64,000 nucleotides of DNA from Corticium candelabrum. Its lineage: Eukaryota > Porifera > Homoscleromorpha > Homosclerophorida > Plakinidae. How positions within the stretch are numbered: position 1 is the first letter of the stretch; each line of letters begins with the position of its first letter. The position numbers were made by a program, and so were the translations under genes. Location: assembly GCF_963422355.1 (NCBI RefSeq), contig NC_085088.1, forward strand, positions 8,580,985-8,644,984, written 5' to 3'. Under the pieces are notes generated by a model. The model saw nothing but the letters and a program-made list of their open reading frames with translations, was not told where the DNA came from and ran no database searches. Of this stretch, positions 1-12,504 are shown piece by piece.

Positions 1-174
1 TACATGTACATCCATGTGCATGTCAGTTGTTTCTTGAAACAAGTTTGAGAGTGAATTCAAGCGTTTCTTCTCGTTGTATTCTACATTCATCTACATCTAC
101 ATTCATTCTACAGCTACATTCAGTATACCTAATGTGGAAAAAATGCCGTCTAATACGAACAATAGTTGAGTTTG

Positions 175-250
175 TAACGGCTTCAGTTATCCAACATTTT
201 CACTTATCCAACAGGGGTCCGGTCCCAAGGGGGTCGGATAAGTGACACGC
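175..250. mobile_element. Pogo/Tigger-like terminal fragment
   Basis: Contains CACTTATCCAAC and, about 40 bases on, GTCGGATAAGTG, an inverted pair around GGGTCCGGTCCCAAGGG. The ATCC/GGAT plus 'TTATCC...GGATAA' pattern is typical of Tigger/pogo ends. Only one end is seen, so the element is truncated or its partner is diverged. Confidence 0.4.
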
Positions 251-763
251 GAATGTACTTAACAATTTTGAGCAGCTTCCCACAGTAATTAACAAGACCT
301 ATTCCTGCATAAGCAAATACTCACAACGTGACACTGTATTAGTGTAAAAATAGATTTTGGTTCATGTCCAAATTACAACAATACTTGAAGCGACTTTCCT
401 GTTCACGAGGAGCATGTCTCCTTAACAAAGCCATAAAATCTCCTATAACCAAGTCTCAAAATAATTTAGTATCCAGATTTCGTACTAGTTTGTTGCAATT
501 ATAAACACTGACTCACTGTTCAGTTGGTTTCTTTGCTCATGGTTTTTCTTAATAGTTGGAACTGCTGTAGAGTTACTGCTGCTGTTGAAAGTTAGTTGTG
601 CTCAACAGAGTAAATGACAACCTCTTGATACTTGTTGAGTAAACTATGCACTTACTTGCACTAGGCTGCTTACCCTTGGAGCCCCAGACAGCAGCACATA
701 TTTCTAAATGCAATGTCTACTATGCTAAAGCACCAAAAGTTGAGCAGGAAGGCACAATGGTGC
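250..763. other. No recognisable gene
   Basis: AT-rich intergenic sequence without convincing ORF, RNA gene or repeat structure. Confidence 0.6.
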
Positions 764-890
764 AAAATACACCAAAAATGTAATATAAAATACACTAAAA
801 ATGTAATAGTAAAAGTACACCAAAAATGTAATAGTAAAAAATACACCGAAAATGTAAATAGTAAAAATACACTGAAAATGTAATAGTATT
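764..890. repeat. Minisatellite, about 28-bp unit, 5 copies
   Basis: Degenerate tandem copies of ACACCAAAAATGTAATAGTA with one to four base differences and small length changes between units. Confidence 0.8.
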
Positions 891-970
891 ATCAATTAAT
901 TCATATAGTTTCCTATCTTTAAATTAATAAGTAGCAAACTATAGCACAATATGGTTGCATTATCACTCTA

Positions 971-1103
971 TTATTCTATTACAAACTTAGTATTATCTGA
1001 CCAACCAAACGTTTTGCATGTTCCTTTGTCCTGAATCAACTTCATGTGAGCATCATTGATCTCATGAGCATTACTACTTTTCTTGCTCAAAACGTCTTGC
1101 AAC
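971..1103 (-). CDS. Possible terminal exon of a minus-strand gene
   Basis: After a good acceptor (TTTTCTTTGTAG) an open stretch encodes EELQDVLSKKSSNAHEINDA and ends KFVIE then TAA. Heptad-like and charged, so it may be the last exon of the coiled-coil gene at 9-14 kb. Its entry phase (2) does not match exon 6 (phase 0), so at least one exon between 1.2 and 9.0 kb would be missing. The hydrophobic residues preceding it in the same frame lie before the acceptor and are probably intron. Confidence 0.35.
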
Positions 1104-1169
1104 TCTTCACTACAAAGAAAATGATTATAGATGATAACTAATGTAACAATGAAAACTGCTCCAAGCACA

Positions 1170-4100
1170 CTAACGTAATGTCTTTCAAGTTGCTTCGTAC
1201 TCTATTGAGATTACGTTCAATGTGCATTCTTTCCTGATTAGCTCGACCATAAGCCTATCAATTTAGATCATATTGAAAAACAGCCATGAAGCTACTCTAT
1301 AGATTACAATCACAAAGTGCTGCTACTATCTGTTTGCCACAACCAACTAAACAATGTCAACACCATGCAAGCACAATAAATTTTACAAAATGTGAAACTC
1401 TTCAGCTAACAAAGGCACAGATGAAGTGACAGACTAACAGCTAGGCAAACTGACAGACTAACAGAAGAACAGACAAAGCTGACAACTTAGAAAACAACTG
1501 ACTAACAAACAAACAAACATATAGACCAATTGACAAACACTACAGCACTAATTAGCTGCCTAAGGGTCATTCAAAATTATTGACAGTTTCATAAGCGTAC
1601 CACAGTGCATGCAAGGGGAGGGGTATTGACTTCTGTATGCTCATAAATGTCGATCGGTAGCCAATGGCTGAAAAGTGTCTTCACCATCTAATTTTTCTGT
1701 TTCATAATGATACTAACCAGTGCATGCAGAACTTGCAAATGTAGTGGCACAGGGCATTCCACTTTTGTTCTAGAACAATATCAAGGCTTCATAACATGCC
1801 CAGTTGCCTCTACCTGGGCTTTCTCAATGTTTCCTCTTCATCCAGGGCCAATGACAAGAAACTTCCAGTTGACATCATTTGAGAGAATCAACTGGAATGG
1901 AAGAAGTACTGCACCAGCGTAGGAAGCGGGGAGATGGGAGACTGCAGTCTCCTCGCTCGGTGTAAGAAATGAAAATTTCTGTGCCCATGACTTTTGTAAA
2001 TTTTGTTTACGGTCTGGCAAGCGAGGTAGTTTTTGCTTACTGATGATGACATCCATGGTACAGCTCCCCCCCCCTCCCGCTCATGAACATCTATAGTAAG
2101 AATCCAGAACATTATTTCACTTTCCTACAACTGCAGAATTAAGGCATCTTTCAGTGAGCTGACCAGCACCTCAGTAGTATAAATGAGTATTTCATTGAGT
2201 TCTATGCATGTGCACACTAAAACGCCAACCTCTCATAGAAAATAGCCAATGCTGCACTATGGTTTAGCTGAATTATTCAGCCATGCTTCAAGCAAGTCAC
2301 CAATGTGAAAAATCACAATGACTACAACCTACTAATAACCGTAACAAAATTATAGCTACATACATACAGATCTACCTTCAGACAAAGTTGTAACTTGTAG
2401 TCAACACCAGTATGGTGCAATGCAAATTTTTGCAAAAATGGATTTCATAACCGCAATTCCTTGTTTAAGTGCCACCCCTAAAAAATGCTGCAAGGTAGGA
2501 CAAAATTAAATCGCCTCAACTTTGAAAGAATGGTGCAGGGTATGGTTGGTTGTCCTAGCAGGCATCTTACATCAGGTGCAAAGACTGACAAATCTTCATC
2601 CTTATTTGCCAGCCAATAACACCTGCGTCAGAAACATTAACTTTGATTAAGCCATGAGGTGCCATAACAGCAGGTTATGAAAACGACTTGGACGATAAAG
2701 AACAAGAAGAAAATGAAAAAGTGGTTGTTTCAGATTAAAGGAGCATTCTGGAGATAGGTGCTAGGCTGCTGGCTCCGCCTTCGCCCACTAATGGGAAATG
2801 TATACTAACCAAGTTGAGCATCTGGGTGCTATCTCAGAGCATACCCGACAGATGTACGTTAAGATCATTCAAAAACGTAAAAACTGACGGAGCCGTTTCA
2901 AGAATTTCGTCCGCCAAGTGAAGCGTTATTTTTGCGCGCCATCAGATCACGTGAGCCTTACTGATGCAATCACGTTCCCAGAAATGGTATCTCTGTTGTT
3001 TCTGTCGCTCCAAGAACTGTGGAAACCGTCGTGCTACTTTCAGACTGTCTACAGACTGACCTTCTTTTCGTGCGATTTATTTCTGTCTGGCAACATTCAA
3101 GAGAATTGGCGTTTTGTGAAATTCTTTGGCGTTAGAATCGTGTTCTAACAGTTTACGAAGCACTCACCCCTATGCAGGAACACTTTCTGCAAACTCCCTT
3201 GATCACCGGACCTCACAATTTCAGGTGCACACTGCGCTGCGCACTAAAGCTGCGCACTTCTCCGGAACGCTCCTCTAGGTAGATGATTGCACCTACTGTA
3301 TTTGTAGCACTATACTTGCATGGTTGTGGGACTTTAGCAGTATGTGCTAAGTAAACACTCAAAGCACAAAACATTCCTGGCTGCAGCAGTAAAGTAAATG
3401 TAAGTGATTTTATTACCTTGCATTGCCATGTTTTCAATTCTGCTATTCCATTGTTAAAATTTGCACTGCAGCTTGCAGTGTATGCAACATTTGGTGTCAA
3501 TTATGTGTATTACGGTGCTTTGTCTTATCACAGAGTACCTTGTATGTAGGGATTGCCCCGGTTATGGAGTGTTGTGGGCGTGGTTGTCTTTTTGCACACT
3601 TAGAAAACATAGTAAATGAGGCCGCACCGAAAGAGTTCTTCGTTTCGGGTAACAACGCAAAAAAATCACAGTCGGTCGGTCAGAATTTGTTTTATTTTCC
3701 AAAATTATTTTATTTACAAATGCAAACATTAAATTCTGTCAGAGTAAACTTTCTTGTTCCTCGTATTGGTGTTTGCAAAGACAATTCTACAAAACACACA
3801 GGAGAAAGGAAAAACATGCAATTGATATTAGACTATGCAGTCATTAAGACCTGCATATGCAAACATATTATATTCTAAATAGCAGGTATAATATAGCAGA
3901 AACGACTTCGCTCTGTAGTCATTGTAGTCATTAAAAGCCATCCAAGTTGATGGAAGTGCTGGTATATCTGAATTTCAAGCTGCAGTATTTGCTAAAGTGT
4001 CATGGTGGCCGTTGATCATCCCAACGCGTGAGCACGATGTACGTACCCTCACTGTCACAGAAACTAACCGGGAATCCGAGGCCAGCCGTCCTGAGGAGAT

Positions 4101-4300
4101 TAATAATGTCAGCAACCAGACGATCCATGCCAGTGACTGTACCGCCAGATCCAGATGTAGGTGGCAGGGGAAGACGCTGCTCCGACGCCTTCCGCATCAA
4201 CATTTTGTTTGCACTTTCAGCCGGAATTTGTTGACAAGTCAAAGTCGTGGCAGCTTCCAAGGCAAAAATATGTGACATCTACCAAACTCTAAATGCAATC
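1170..4300. other. Unassigned region, no convincing gene
   Basis: Contains short ORFs in several frames but none with splice context or a family motif I know. A minus-strand stretch at 4278-4000 (92 residues, containing LPLPPTSGSGGTVTGMDRLV) has a protein-like composition and may be an exon or transposon relic; I do not recognise it. Confidence 0.5.
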
Positions 4301-4309
4301 AAACATGCG

Positions 4310-5510
4310 TCATCTGGCATTATCTGGCATTGCATCAGCTGACCCACAGGCACATTGATCTGTAAGGATGTTTGGTCGCCAACCATAGCGTAAGCAAAGT
4401 GCATCATGAAACGAGGTCTTGTCTAAGTGGAATCCATGTCGTTGCAGTGAAAGTACGGTAAGCCAATTTGATGCCCCTTTTTCGCTTGCTAGTTCAGTCA
4501 CTCTTTTCTATTGAATGGTTGAATCTCTGTTTACCAAATCTGCCGTCTGCTTCTCCATTTCTCATTTACTTCAACGAAGATTAAAGTTGAGCAAAATTTG
4601 TTGGTTGTTTGAGTCAAACAGATGATACTCTTGTTGTAGGATAAGTTTCATCAGAGGTTCTGTGATTTGCTTAGATGTTATGTATTCACTAATCAAGGAA
4701 GTTGGATTAATCACTCCCAATCCCCCAAGTGTGATGGGAGAGACAAAAGATTTCTTTCTGTATCTCCTAATAGAGATCTCACCGTTAGAGCAGGAATCAG
4801 TTGCTTCCGTATTTGACAGTCCAGTGGTTCTAGAATAGTCTTCTGGAATTCATTAGTTCGTGTAGCATAAGTCCATTTCCCTTTGATGCCATGCATGAGT
4901 ACAGAATAAGCTGCATGTGGCTGAGTTTTGACAATCTTTGTCAACATTGATATTTGTTGAGTCCACTCAGTTACTTTGGCCTCCTGGAAAGTTTGCTGAA
5001 AGTTGTTGTTACCGATGGCAGCACCGAGATAGGTTCAACCGTCAGTGGTTATGTTGACTGCTGAGTCTTTACACAATTTTTGTGCACTTTCAAGAAACTG
5101 AGATTTTGTAAGCAGCCAAGACTTTTTCTGATTAGGAAAGTAACCAAAGTATGGTCCTGATTTGTTTAATCTATCCCACCATTGCTTGAGCAATTTTAAT
5201 TTGCCTCCGCTCGATGCATCGTCTGCATACCAGATCTGAGTACTTCCATTCGTTTGAATAGTTTGTATATAGTGGTACTGTAGCTATGACATATATAGCC
5301 ATTGCTAATGGGTCGCCTTGAGTTGTGCCTTCTTGGGACCATATAGTCTCTCCACCAACATAAAGAGGTGTAGCTGTTCTGTATGTATTGACCAAAATCG
5401 GATGTATCATGGGACAGAGACATGAAATGTTGTGTAGAGCAACTTGACGATTGAGACTGTTAAATGCATTGGTTGCATCAACGAAAAGTATTCCTTCTAT
5501 ATTTGGATCA
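4310..5510 (-). pseudogene. Reverse transcriptase segment of REL LINE (inverted half)
   Basis: Reading down from 5510: VDATNAFNSLNRQVAL (motif A region), EGTTQGDPLAMA (motif B), YADDA (motif C), a thumb segment with MLTKIVKTQPHAAYSVLMHG, RSLLGDTERNLLSLP and, last, LCLRYGWRPNILTDQCACG. At least two frameshifts. The family is common in sponges, cnidarians and other invertebrates, with a microsatellite-type tail like R4/Dong elements. Confidence 0.8.
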
Positions 5511-5512
5511 TA

Positions 5513-5567
5513 GCACTACTACTACTACTACTGCTACTACTACTACTACTACTACTACTACTATGAA
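5513..5567. repeat. (CTA)n microsatellite at LINE inversion junction
   Basis: About 18 CTA units with one CTG interruption and a few mismatches, exactly between the inverted and forward halves of the LINE. Confidence 0.9.
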
Positions 5568-5575
5568 GTCTAAGA

Positions 5576-6151
5576 CATAATGAAGTCAGAGACATAACAG
5601 CTGATTTACTACGAGAAGTCTGTCATGATGTTGTTACTGAGCCTACCTTGCAACCGCTATCAGGTGAAAGTTTTAGTTATTCTACTGCCAACGTAATGCC
5701 GGAGGCTAGAGCGGATATCTCTGCTCGTGGCGTGTGGAGGGCTGGAGAAAGAGCATTCTTCGATGTAAGGGTATTCTACCCAAACGCTCCATCCAGCTTG
5801 AAACACCCCAACTTAGAATCTGCTTTTAGAGTGCATGAGAATGAGAAGAAACGTCAGTATGGTGAGCGAATACGAGAAATTGAACACGGATCTTTTACTC
5901 CACTTGTCTTCAGTTCGACAGGAAGCACAGGTCGAGAGGCTACTACGTTCTATAAGCGCCTTGCAAGTCTCCATGCAGCAAAATCGGGTGAACACTACAG
6001 CAAAGTTATGCAGTTGATAAGATGCAGGCTTTCTTTTGCTCTTCTACGATCAAGCATCTTATGCATTCGTGGAACACGATCCAGTTTCTATAGACCTATC
6101 AAAGTGGACTTGTTGGGACTCATTGAAAGTGAGGCCCATCTAGATGAGTAG
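5576..6151 (+). pseudogene. C-terminal restriction-like endonuclease domain of REL LINE
   Basis: Open from HNEVRDITADLLREV through TEPTLQPL and RADISARGVW to AFFDVRVFYPNAPSS, REIEHGSFTPLVFS and RCRLSFALLRSSI, ending with TAG at 6149-6151. The D-x-R-V-F motif is the PD-(D/E)XK nuclease core used to nick the target. This half is intact as a frame. Confidence 0.82.
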
Positions 6152-6298
6152 ATGTTGACTATAGCTTATCTTGATAGTTTAGGCATAATAACGTAAAGTA
6201 GTAACTGTCTCTTAGTGGTAACCATCTTTAGTTGTTTGTTTTGCTGCGTGGGTGTTATCTGTCAGCTGCTAATATTTGGTGTTTTGGCTTTTTGAAAT

Positions 6299-6299
6299 A

Positions 6300-6338
<39 letters not shown>

Positions 6339-6340
6339 AA
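6299..6340. repeat. (TAC)n microsatellite, LINE 3' tail
   Basis: Fourteen TAC units right after the LINE 3' untranslated region, probably tail or target site. Confidence 0.9.
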
Positions 6341-6344
6341 CCCA

Positions 6345-7160
6345 CATGCCAACAGTAGACTTATGTTATCAGGAAGTGTACTGCACTCCCTATGTAGGAA
6401 TGCGAAGAATCTAAAATGGCGCCCCATACAAAAGTATCCAAACGCATCCGAACCAGATCTCTCAGAACTCATTACAGAGATCTCGGACCCACGTAGCACT
6501 CAACTTCAAACGTTCCTAATGGTAGCCAGACTATCACTGCTGACACTAAGCGCCTCAGAAGCCAGCTATTGGCAAGTAAAAAAACCCGATTTATTCTTTC
6601 ACATTTCACATTTCACTTTTGTCAGCCAGGCTAGCGCCTCACTTGAAGCAGCTACAACGACGAGAGTCACACCAAACAATTCGCTCTTGTCCAAAGAATT
6701 GCACTGACCCAACAGCTAGAAATGTGCAAAGTCACCTTGTATCAGTCAACTGCTGCCATGCAATTCCACGTACTGCTTCCCACAACGCCATGTTGTTCCG
6801 GTCACGTGTGTACATGTGACTACCATTGGGAAGCCTAGCTGCCACTTCCACCTGCTGCTACATGCTGCTTACAGTTGCGTGTAGTTGAACATGTACGACT
6901 ATGTTCAACGGCGCAGCGTCCTGTCTGACTCTCTGTGCATGTAAGCGTGTATCTCTTTCGTGGAACCCTAGGTAATGGGAGTTGTTTATAGATGCAATCA
7001 GTGTTATTACGTACATCCATCAGCTGCTACGTACTTCCGTCTATGCTGAGCGTAACGTGGGAGTTGTTTAGAGATTAGAGATGCAATCAAAGATTGAAAT
7101 CCCGGCCGAGCTGCACACGCTTACTAGAACTGTCATTTCCATTTCAAACTACACAAGTCT
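6345..7160. other. No recognisable gene
   Basis: Overlapping short ORFs on both strands, none with family motifs. Contains a repeated GGGAGTTGTTTA..AGATGCAATCA motif at about 6977 and 7060. Confidence 0.5.
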
Positions 7161-7470
7161 AAAAACATTTTGAGAAAATGATGGGTGGTGTCTAGGGATG
7201 GATATGTACTTATGACATTTATGCTCATCTCCTACATCACAATCCTTTTACCTAAAAAATAAAAAAACATTTTGAGAAAATGATGGGTATGTAGGGATGG
7301 GTATGTACTTACTCATGCTCATCTCCTACATCACAATCTTTTTACCTAAATTAATTAAAACACAGCAGTCGTGTGTGACACTCACAGTACTGGATTGTGA
7401 TGTAGGAGATGAGCATGAGTAAGTACATACCCATCCCTACATACCCATCATTTTCTCAAAATGTTTTTTT
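7161..7470. repeat. Foldback repeat: two direct copies and one inverted copy
   Basis: Copies at 7161-7256 and 7261-7350 are about 85% identical direct repeats. A third copy, 7393-7470, is the exact reverse complement of 7261-7338 (78 bp, no mismatch seen) with a 54-bp loop. Likely a foldback or MITE-like element. Confidence 0.85.
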
Positions 7471-7765
7471 TATTTTGTTATGTGGTAATCGTAACTCCAC
7501 TATAAAATGCCACTACCTCCTAAAGAGGCCTTCTATAAACGTGCTAACAACTTTGTCGACTTAAGTGATGATAATTCAATATTGCAGCAATCTACTGATA
7601 ATGGTAGCAACTGCTTCAAGACATGACGACAACAATCTTTGTTCAGAGAGCTATGGCCTTGACCCGAGTACTCATTATTAAATTGTCTTGAGATTTTGGT
7701 GAGATCTTCAGGCAAGATGTTCAGGCAAAATCTTCATATTCTGAAATTTCATATTGATATGCTAA

Positions 7766-8432
7766 AGCCTAGTTCACAATACGACGCTGACGTTGACGTT
7801 GACGCTGACGATGACGCTGGACGTTGACGCTGACGCTGACGATGACGCTGGACGTTGACGCTGACGCTGACGTTGTACCATTCACAATATTTTTCCGTGA
7901 GCGTCAGGAGACGTTGGTCAGCACCTGTCTGGATACTCGAGCGTTGAGCGCATGCTTAACCCACGTTATTGTAACACCACGTGTGTATCGTAGATGGACG
8001 AAGAAATTGTAATTCTTCTACTTCTCATTCGTCGCCGTAGGCGTAGAGCTAGAGAATATCAACAACAGCAAATGTGGGTCAGACCAATCTTTCAACGAAG
8101 GCGGCAACAGGGAGAATTTTAGATGTACGCGCCAAAGACACGGATAACTCCGCACGCTGTCAATTAGACCCTCCATGCGAAATCCGGGATTTGATAAGAC
8201 TGTTCTTTGATTTGTAGAAAGTAATCACGTGTTTTCCGGTTACGTTGGTACACTTCCGGAATCGACGCTAGAGTTGAACTCGAGTCAACTCCAGCGTCAA
8301 GAACGCTGAACGAACGCTGTGACGAACGTCGTCGACGTTGACATGTTCACAATACGACGCTCATGCCAGCGTCATCGTCATCGTCAGCGTCATCGTCAGC
8401 ATCAACGTCAGCGTCGTATTGTGAACTAGGCT
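7766..8432 (+). mobile_element. Short PIF/Harbinger element with TAA target duplication
   Basis: Ends AGCCTAGTTCACAATACGAC, inverted at the other end, and is flanked by TAA on both sides (7763-7765 and 8433-8435), the 3-bp TWA duplication typical of PIF/Harbinger. Both arms carry arrays of GACGCT/GACGTT hexamers. The centre holds the start of a Harbinger transposase. 667 bp, so non-autonomous. Confidence 0.82.
7994..8122 (+). pseudogene. N-terminal remnant of Harbinger transposase
   Basis: 42 codons: MDEEIVILLLLIRRRRRRAR then WVRPIFQRRRQQGEF and TAG. The W-V-R-P-I-F-x-x-R-x-x-x-G-E-F motif is the conserved beginning of Harbinger/HARBI1 proteins. The catalytic DDE domain is absent. Confidence 0.8.
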
Positions 8433-8453
8433 TAAGCCATTCAAAAGATAGTG

Positions 8454-8455
<2 letters not shown>

Positions 8456-8504
<49 letters not shown>

Positions 8505-8513
8505 ACACACACA
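8456..8513. repeat. (CA)n microsatellite
   Basis: About 23 CA units, then CGTA and more CA. Lies 24 bp beyond the Harbinger element. Confidence 0.95.
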
Positions 8514-9026
8514 CCAGACTTGTCAACCTGTGGTAACCAAAAAGAGGGATTCTACAGCAATGCAGGAGAATGCGGAAAACTGTTTAAGCAGCAACCATTT
8601 TTCTAATATCAACTAAATTAAAGATCTTCCATCTGAACAGAAGGGGAGACTGCCACGTGCAATCTGAATGGGAACACAAGTGCAGCACACGTGATTTACT
8701 AGCTTCGCACCCCATCACCCTCGCATTCATTAGAGTGTACGGGATACTGGATTGGTAACCGTAGTAATGTTCATAATTTCTAATTTCTGTGCCCTGGATT
8801 GAAAGCAATAATTGAATATTAAGGACGACAAAGATGCGGGAGATTTGCGGTCAAATGCGGACAAGCAGGAGAAGGGCCTAAATGTGGGAGTCTCCTGCAT
8901 CGTGCGAGAAAGTTGACAACTCTGATGTCACACACGCACGTGCCTCTGAAACCCTTACAACCTCGCTACAGGTTGTAAACTTGCATTTTCTAAACTATCA
9001 CTTGCTACAATACATCACATGACAAC

Positions 9027-9089
9027 CTCCGCCTTTTTGTCTTCTGTCTCTAACAATAGCTTCTGTGCTTGATTCAAACAATCTAAAGT
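9027..9089 (-). CDS. Coiled-coil gene, exon 6
   Basis: Acceptor TACATGCAG, encodes TLDCLNQAQKLLLETEDKKA then E, donor GAG|GTTGTC. Only 69 nt of intron separate it from exon 5. Confidence 0.6.
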
Positions 9090-10034
9090 CTGCATGTATA
9101 ATTGCCGTTTATCACAATAGGCACAATAACACAACTTTCTGAGTGCACATGAACTGACCTCATTCAGTTCATGTTTAATGTTTCCCACTGCTTCTTCCTC
9201 TCTGATTACTTTCCTCTCCAGTTGTGGACTAAACATGCATGACATAGTGACCACAAGCAAGCAACTGAAACTTGTAATAATTATTCTTAATAATCATACA
9301 GCAGATAGTGATTTTACTTCCAATAAGAAAATCACCACTCTGCTTATTAAATAATACAAACCTACAATGTAAGTGCCATAAAAATCATTCCTATAAATGT
9401 GACACCAATTTAAGGCAATCAAACACACCAATTTGAAAATTTGTGAAATGTAAGTACACTGCACTGTATCTTTCTACAAATGTTTCATGTAGGAAAATGT
9501 TTCTTGTTGCCTAATTATAGCTAGTATGCAGTCTATCATTAAAGGCACATAACCTTGCTTTCATGCCCCTATATAGCCTGTATACTCTCATCTCTCAAAC
9601 CCATTCTGTGTACACTGTACTCGATCTCATCTCTTAAACAATACAACTATTTTCTCCAAGTCGGCAGAGAAAACAAGATGAATTATTTATAGCAAAAAGC
9701 AATAAAGTGACCCAATAACTGAGTGTCATGACAAGATTTGAGTTTTCTTGGTATGCTATGATAAGACAAATGCTACAAATGTCTACAAATACACATACAT
9801 GCAGTATAGTAAAAGAAATTGTTTATTCTGATTCTTCTTGTATCACTTTAAATGTCTATTTCTTAGGTGCTTAAAGGTGCATGGTCATACTAGAGCATGC
9901 ACATTTCATTGCTTTCATTGCTAACAAATTCAACACTGCGTAACCGTAAAGCCCTGGGTGCTCTGAAGGCAAAGCTGACTGAAGTCTTTTTATAGCCTGA
10001 ATTGGAAAGATCAAGACTTTGCAGCAAGAGAATG

Positions 10035-10097
<63 letters not shown>

Positions 10098-11178
10098 AGT
10101 GTTCTCCCCAGAATATCTCAAAGGCATGGAGGTGTAGGCATGGCTAAATGGAATGCACTTGTGGGCGTGGTTGGTTCAAATGTGGGCGTGGTCATCTGAG
10201 TGGGATTTCCTGGCTTTGTGGTGCAGTGCTAAAGCAACATAGGGTGCTTGTGTTTGGTCTAAAATGTTAGCTGTACAATATTTCTATGCGTGGACAGAGT
10301 ACAACACAACCCTTTATCGCCTCGCTTTTCATCCGGGCTACTTTGTAATCTGCATACATGTCAAAACCTGCATCTCCCAATATAATCCATGCCAATACAA
10401 ATCACAAAATCGATTGTAATAGCTTTAGTTAGTAACTTAGCACTAGTAGACAAGTTCGCTAAGCAGTCGGTGACAATTTTACATGCCGATATCGATGCTA
10501 GAGGTAGAGACGTGCACATGCACAGCGTATCGGCATGTTCACCGAGATCTACAAGATTTGTGAAACTGCAAACGTGTTTACACTAACCTGACCAATGCAT
10601 TCACTAACTTAGGCTTTGGGCCGATGCCGTTCAAGCACGTTTTGGCATCTGTAATCAGTGCATTGTCTTACATCCTGTGAAGGGTAACGCTTCCAAAATC
10701 GGCTTCCGTAGGTGCCAAAAACGCCACTAGAAGAACGAGAAATTGGGCTATCACTTCAACAACACAATTCGACGCATTGATGTACTTTGCCTTGCGACTT
10801 TGTATTCTCTCAACGCACCAATAACTACTCCAAAGCACAAACAGCTGCCGAGGGCATGACTCACATACGGATTGGAATGTGGGCGAATACACCACCAAAT
10901 GACGTCGGATCGGATTCGAAAAACGTCATAAGTATATTTGGGACATAGCAATCTCTATGACGTTGCTTTTGGACTTCCACAGCAACAGGTGTTTTATTCC
11001 TAGATATAAGAACCCAAACCACTGGTCTCCCTTTTCTTGCCTAGCACATAGATAGTAAGGCGTGGCGGGCATAAGTCAAGGCGTGGCGGCTCTAGCCAAG
11101 GAATGGCAGGAATGGGCGTGTCCTTGTAAAATTTAGCCAGGGCGTGCCTGTCATGTCTTGAGATGCCTGGGGAGAACA

Positions 11179-11249
<71 letters not shown>

Positions 11250-12443
11250 GGTTTTTGAATTTTTCGTCTAAAATCTCAATTCTGCAAAATTGAAGTTGAA
11301 ACACTGCAGTTTGGTAAAATTCGACAAGCCCTTGGCACTTTGAGCCAGGTCAGGTTTCCTTGTTCTAAGCATGTGACATGTGTGTAAAACATTGCAGCTC
11401 TTTGTTACTTAATTAATTTCAGATGTCTTGATGTCCAACTGACAGTCTAAAGCATTATGTCCATGCAGTCTAGGAATGAGATCAGTTACAGTTTCAACTC
11501 TACAAGAATTCAGCTAATAAAGTTCAAAACTTAAAAGAGAGCAGAGAACTTTCACAAATATAAAAGTGACGTTTTGATAATAGTACATCAAGAATGCAAT
11601 TTACGTTTTGTGTATGTATCATCTGCTATGTCATGACTCTGCCTCCCTATGGTTTAGAACCAAACATGATGATGCTGAAGACAGTTCAAGTTCAGAAGCC
11701 ACTACTAGCTAACCTAGATTGAGATGCAGATGCAGGCTATAGACATCCCACATGTTAGACTGGGATTGCACACAACAGGAGAATGGTATAGTTGGCGCTT
11801 TGTTAACCACTGTTAAGTAGATCTTAGTTCCTAAGAGCTAAGCAATAAACAAGCACAGCAGTTTGCAATCTGTGTTTTTGTTAGGTAGAACCAAATTTAC
11901 TCATGTACTGCAATATCAGTGAGAAAGTAAGCTATTCACATGTCATCATTGCTACAGGTGACATGCTCCAAGTTGGGATCATAACTTCTGTGTCAAGAAA
12001 GAGTCTTATTAATTAACTAAGAAAGGTACTAACAGAATCAGGTCAGTTAGTACTATCATCAAAATATCACCTGTAGACTTGTAGGATTTTCTAATAATTT
12101 CTTGTCTAGCCATAGATAGGGACAATTTTGAGCCTTTTTAGATACTCCCAAAGTACATAAACAGTTTGCTGCAATTTCCAAAATGTATTTATATTTTGTA
12201 TAATCTTTAGAAAATAAAAGCTACTGTCTCAGTCATAACCTTCATCTTTAGTTATACATGCAAGCATTTGACAGAGAAGTGAACATACCATTGTTCTCGT
12301 AAAAAATAAACATCTTCTTTCATCTTCTGATTTTGGTTGGCTACAAATGCAGAACAAATAAATTGAAAAGTCACTGTAATCAGAAATACTGTTAAATCCC
12401 TTATAATACTGCTGTATATTACGTCCAACTTGTGTATGTTGTG

Positions 12444-12504
<61 letters not shown>

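Larger units (their letters stand above)
4310..6340 (+). mobile_element. REL-endonuclease LINE copy with inverted 5' half and (TAC)n tail
   Basis: The part at 5510-4310 encodes, on the minus strand, the reverse transcriptase palm (EGTTQGDPLAMAIY, then WYADDA with YADD at 5229-5218) and post-RT region up to a Cys-rich C-A-C-G site. The part at 5576-6151 encodes, on the plus strand, what should follow directly: the restriction-like endonuclease domain. The two parts do not overlap; roughly fifteen residues are missing at the break. This is the structure left by twin priming. The 3' end runs to a (TAC)n tail at 6299-6340, and (CTA)n lies at the internal junction. Frameshifts in the RT show it is dead. 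Confidence 0.75.

Noticed and set aside
1080..1168. Transmembrane protein start (LGAVFIVTLVIIYNHFL)
   Set aside because: No ATG begins it, and the hydrophobic part lies before a good splice acceptor, so it is more likely intron.
3213..3878. ORFs of 95 and 151 codons on opposite strands
   Set aside because: They overlap each other, have no motif, splice context or biased composition, and look like chance.
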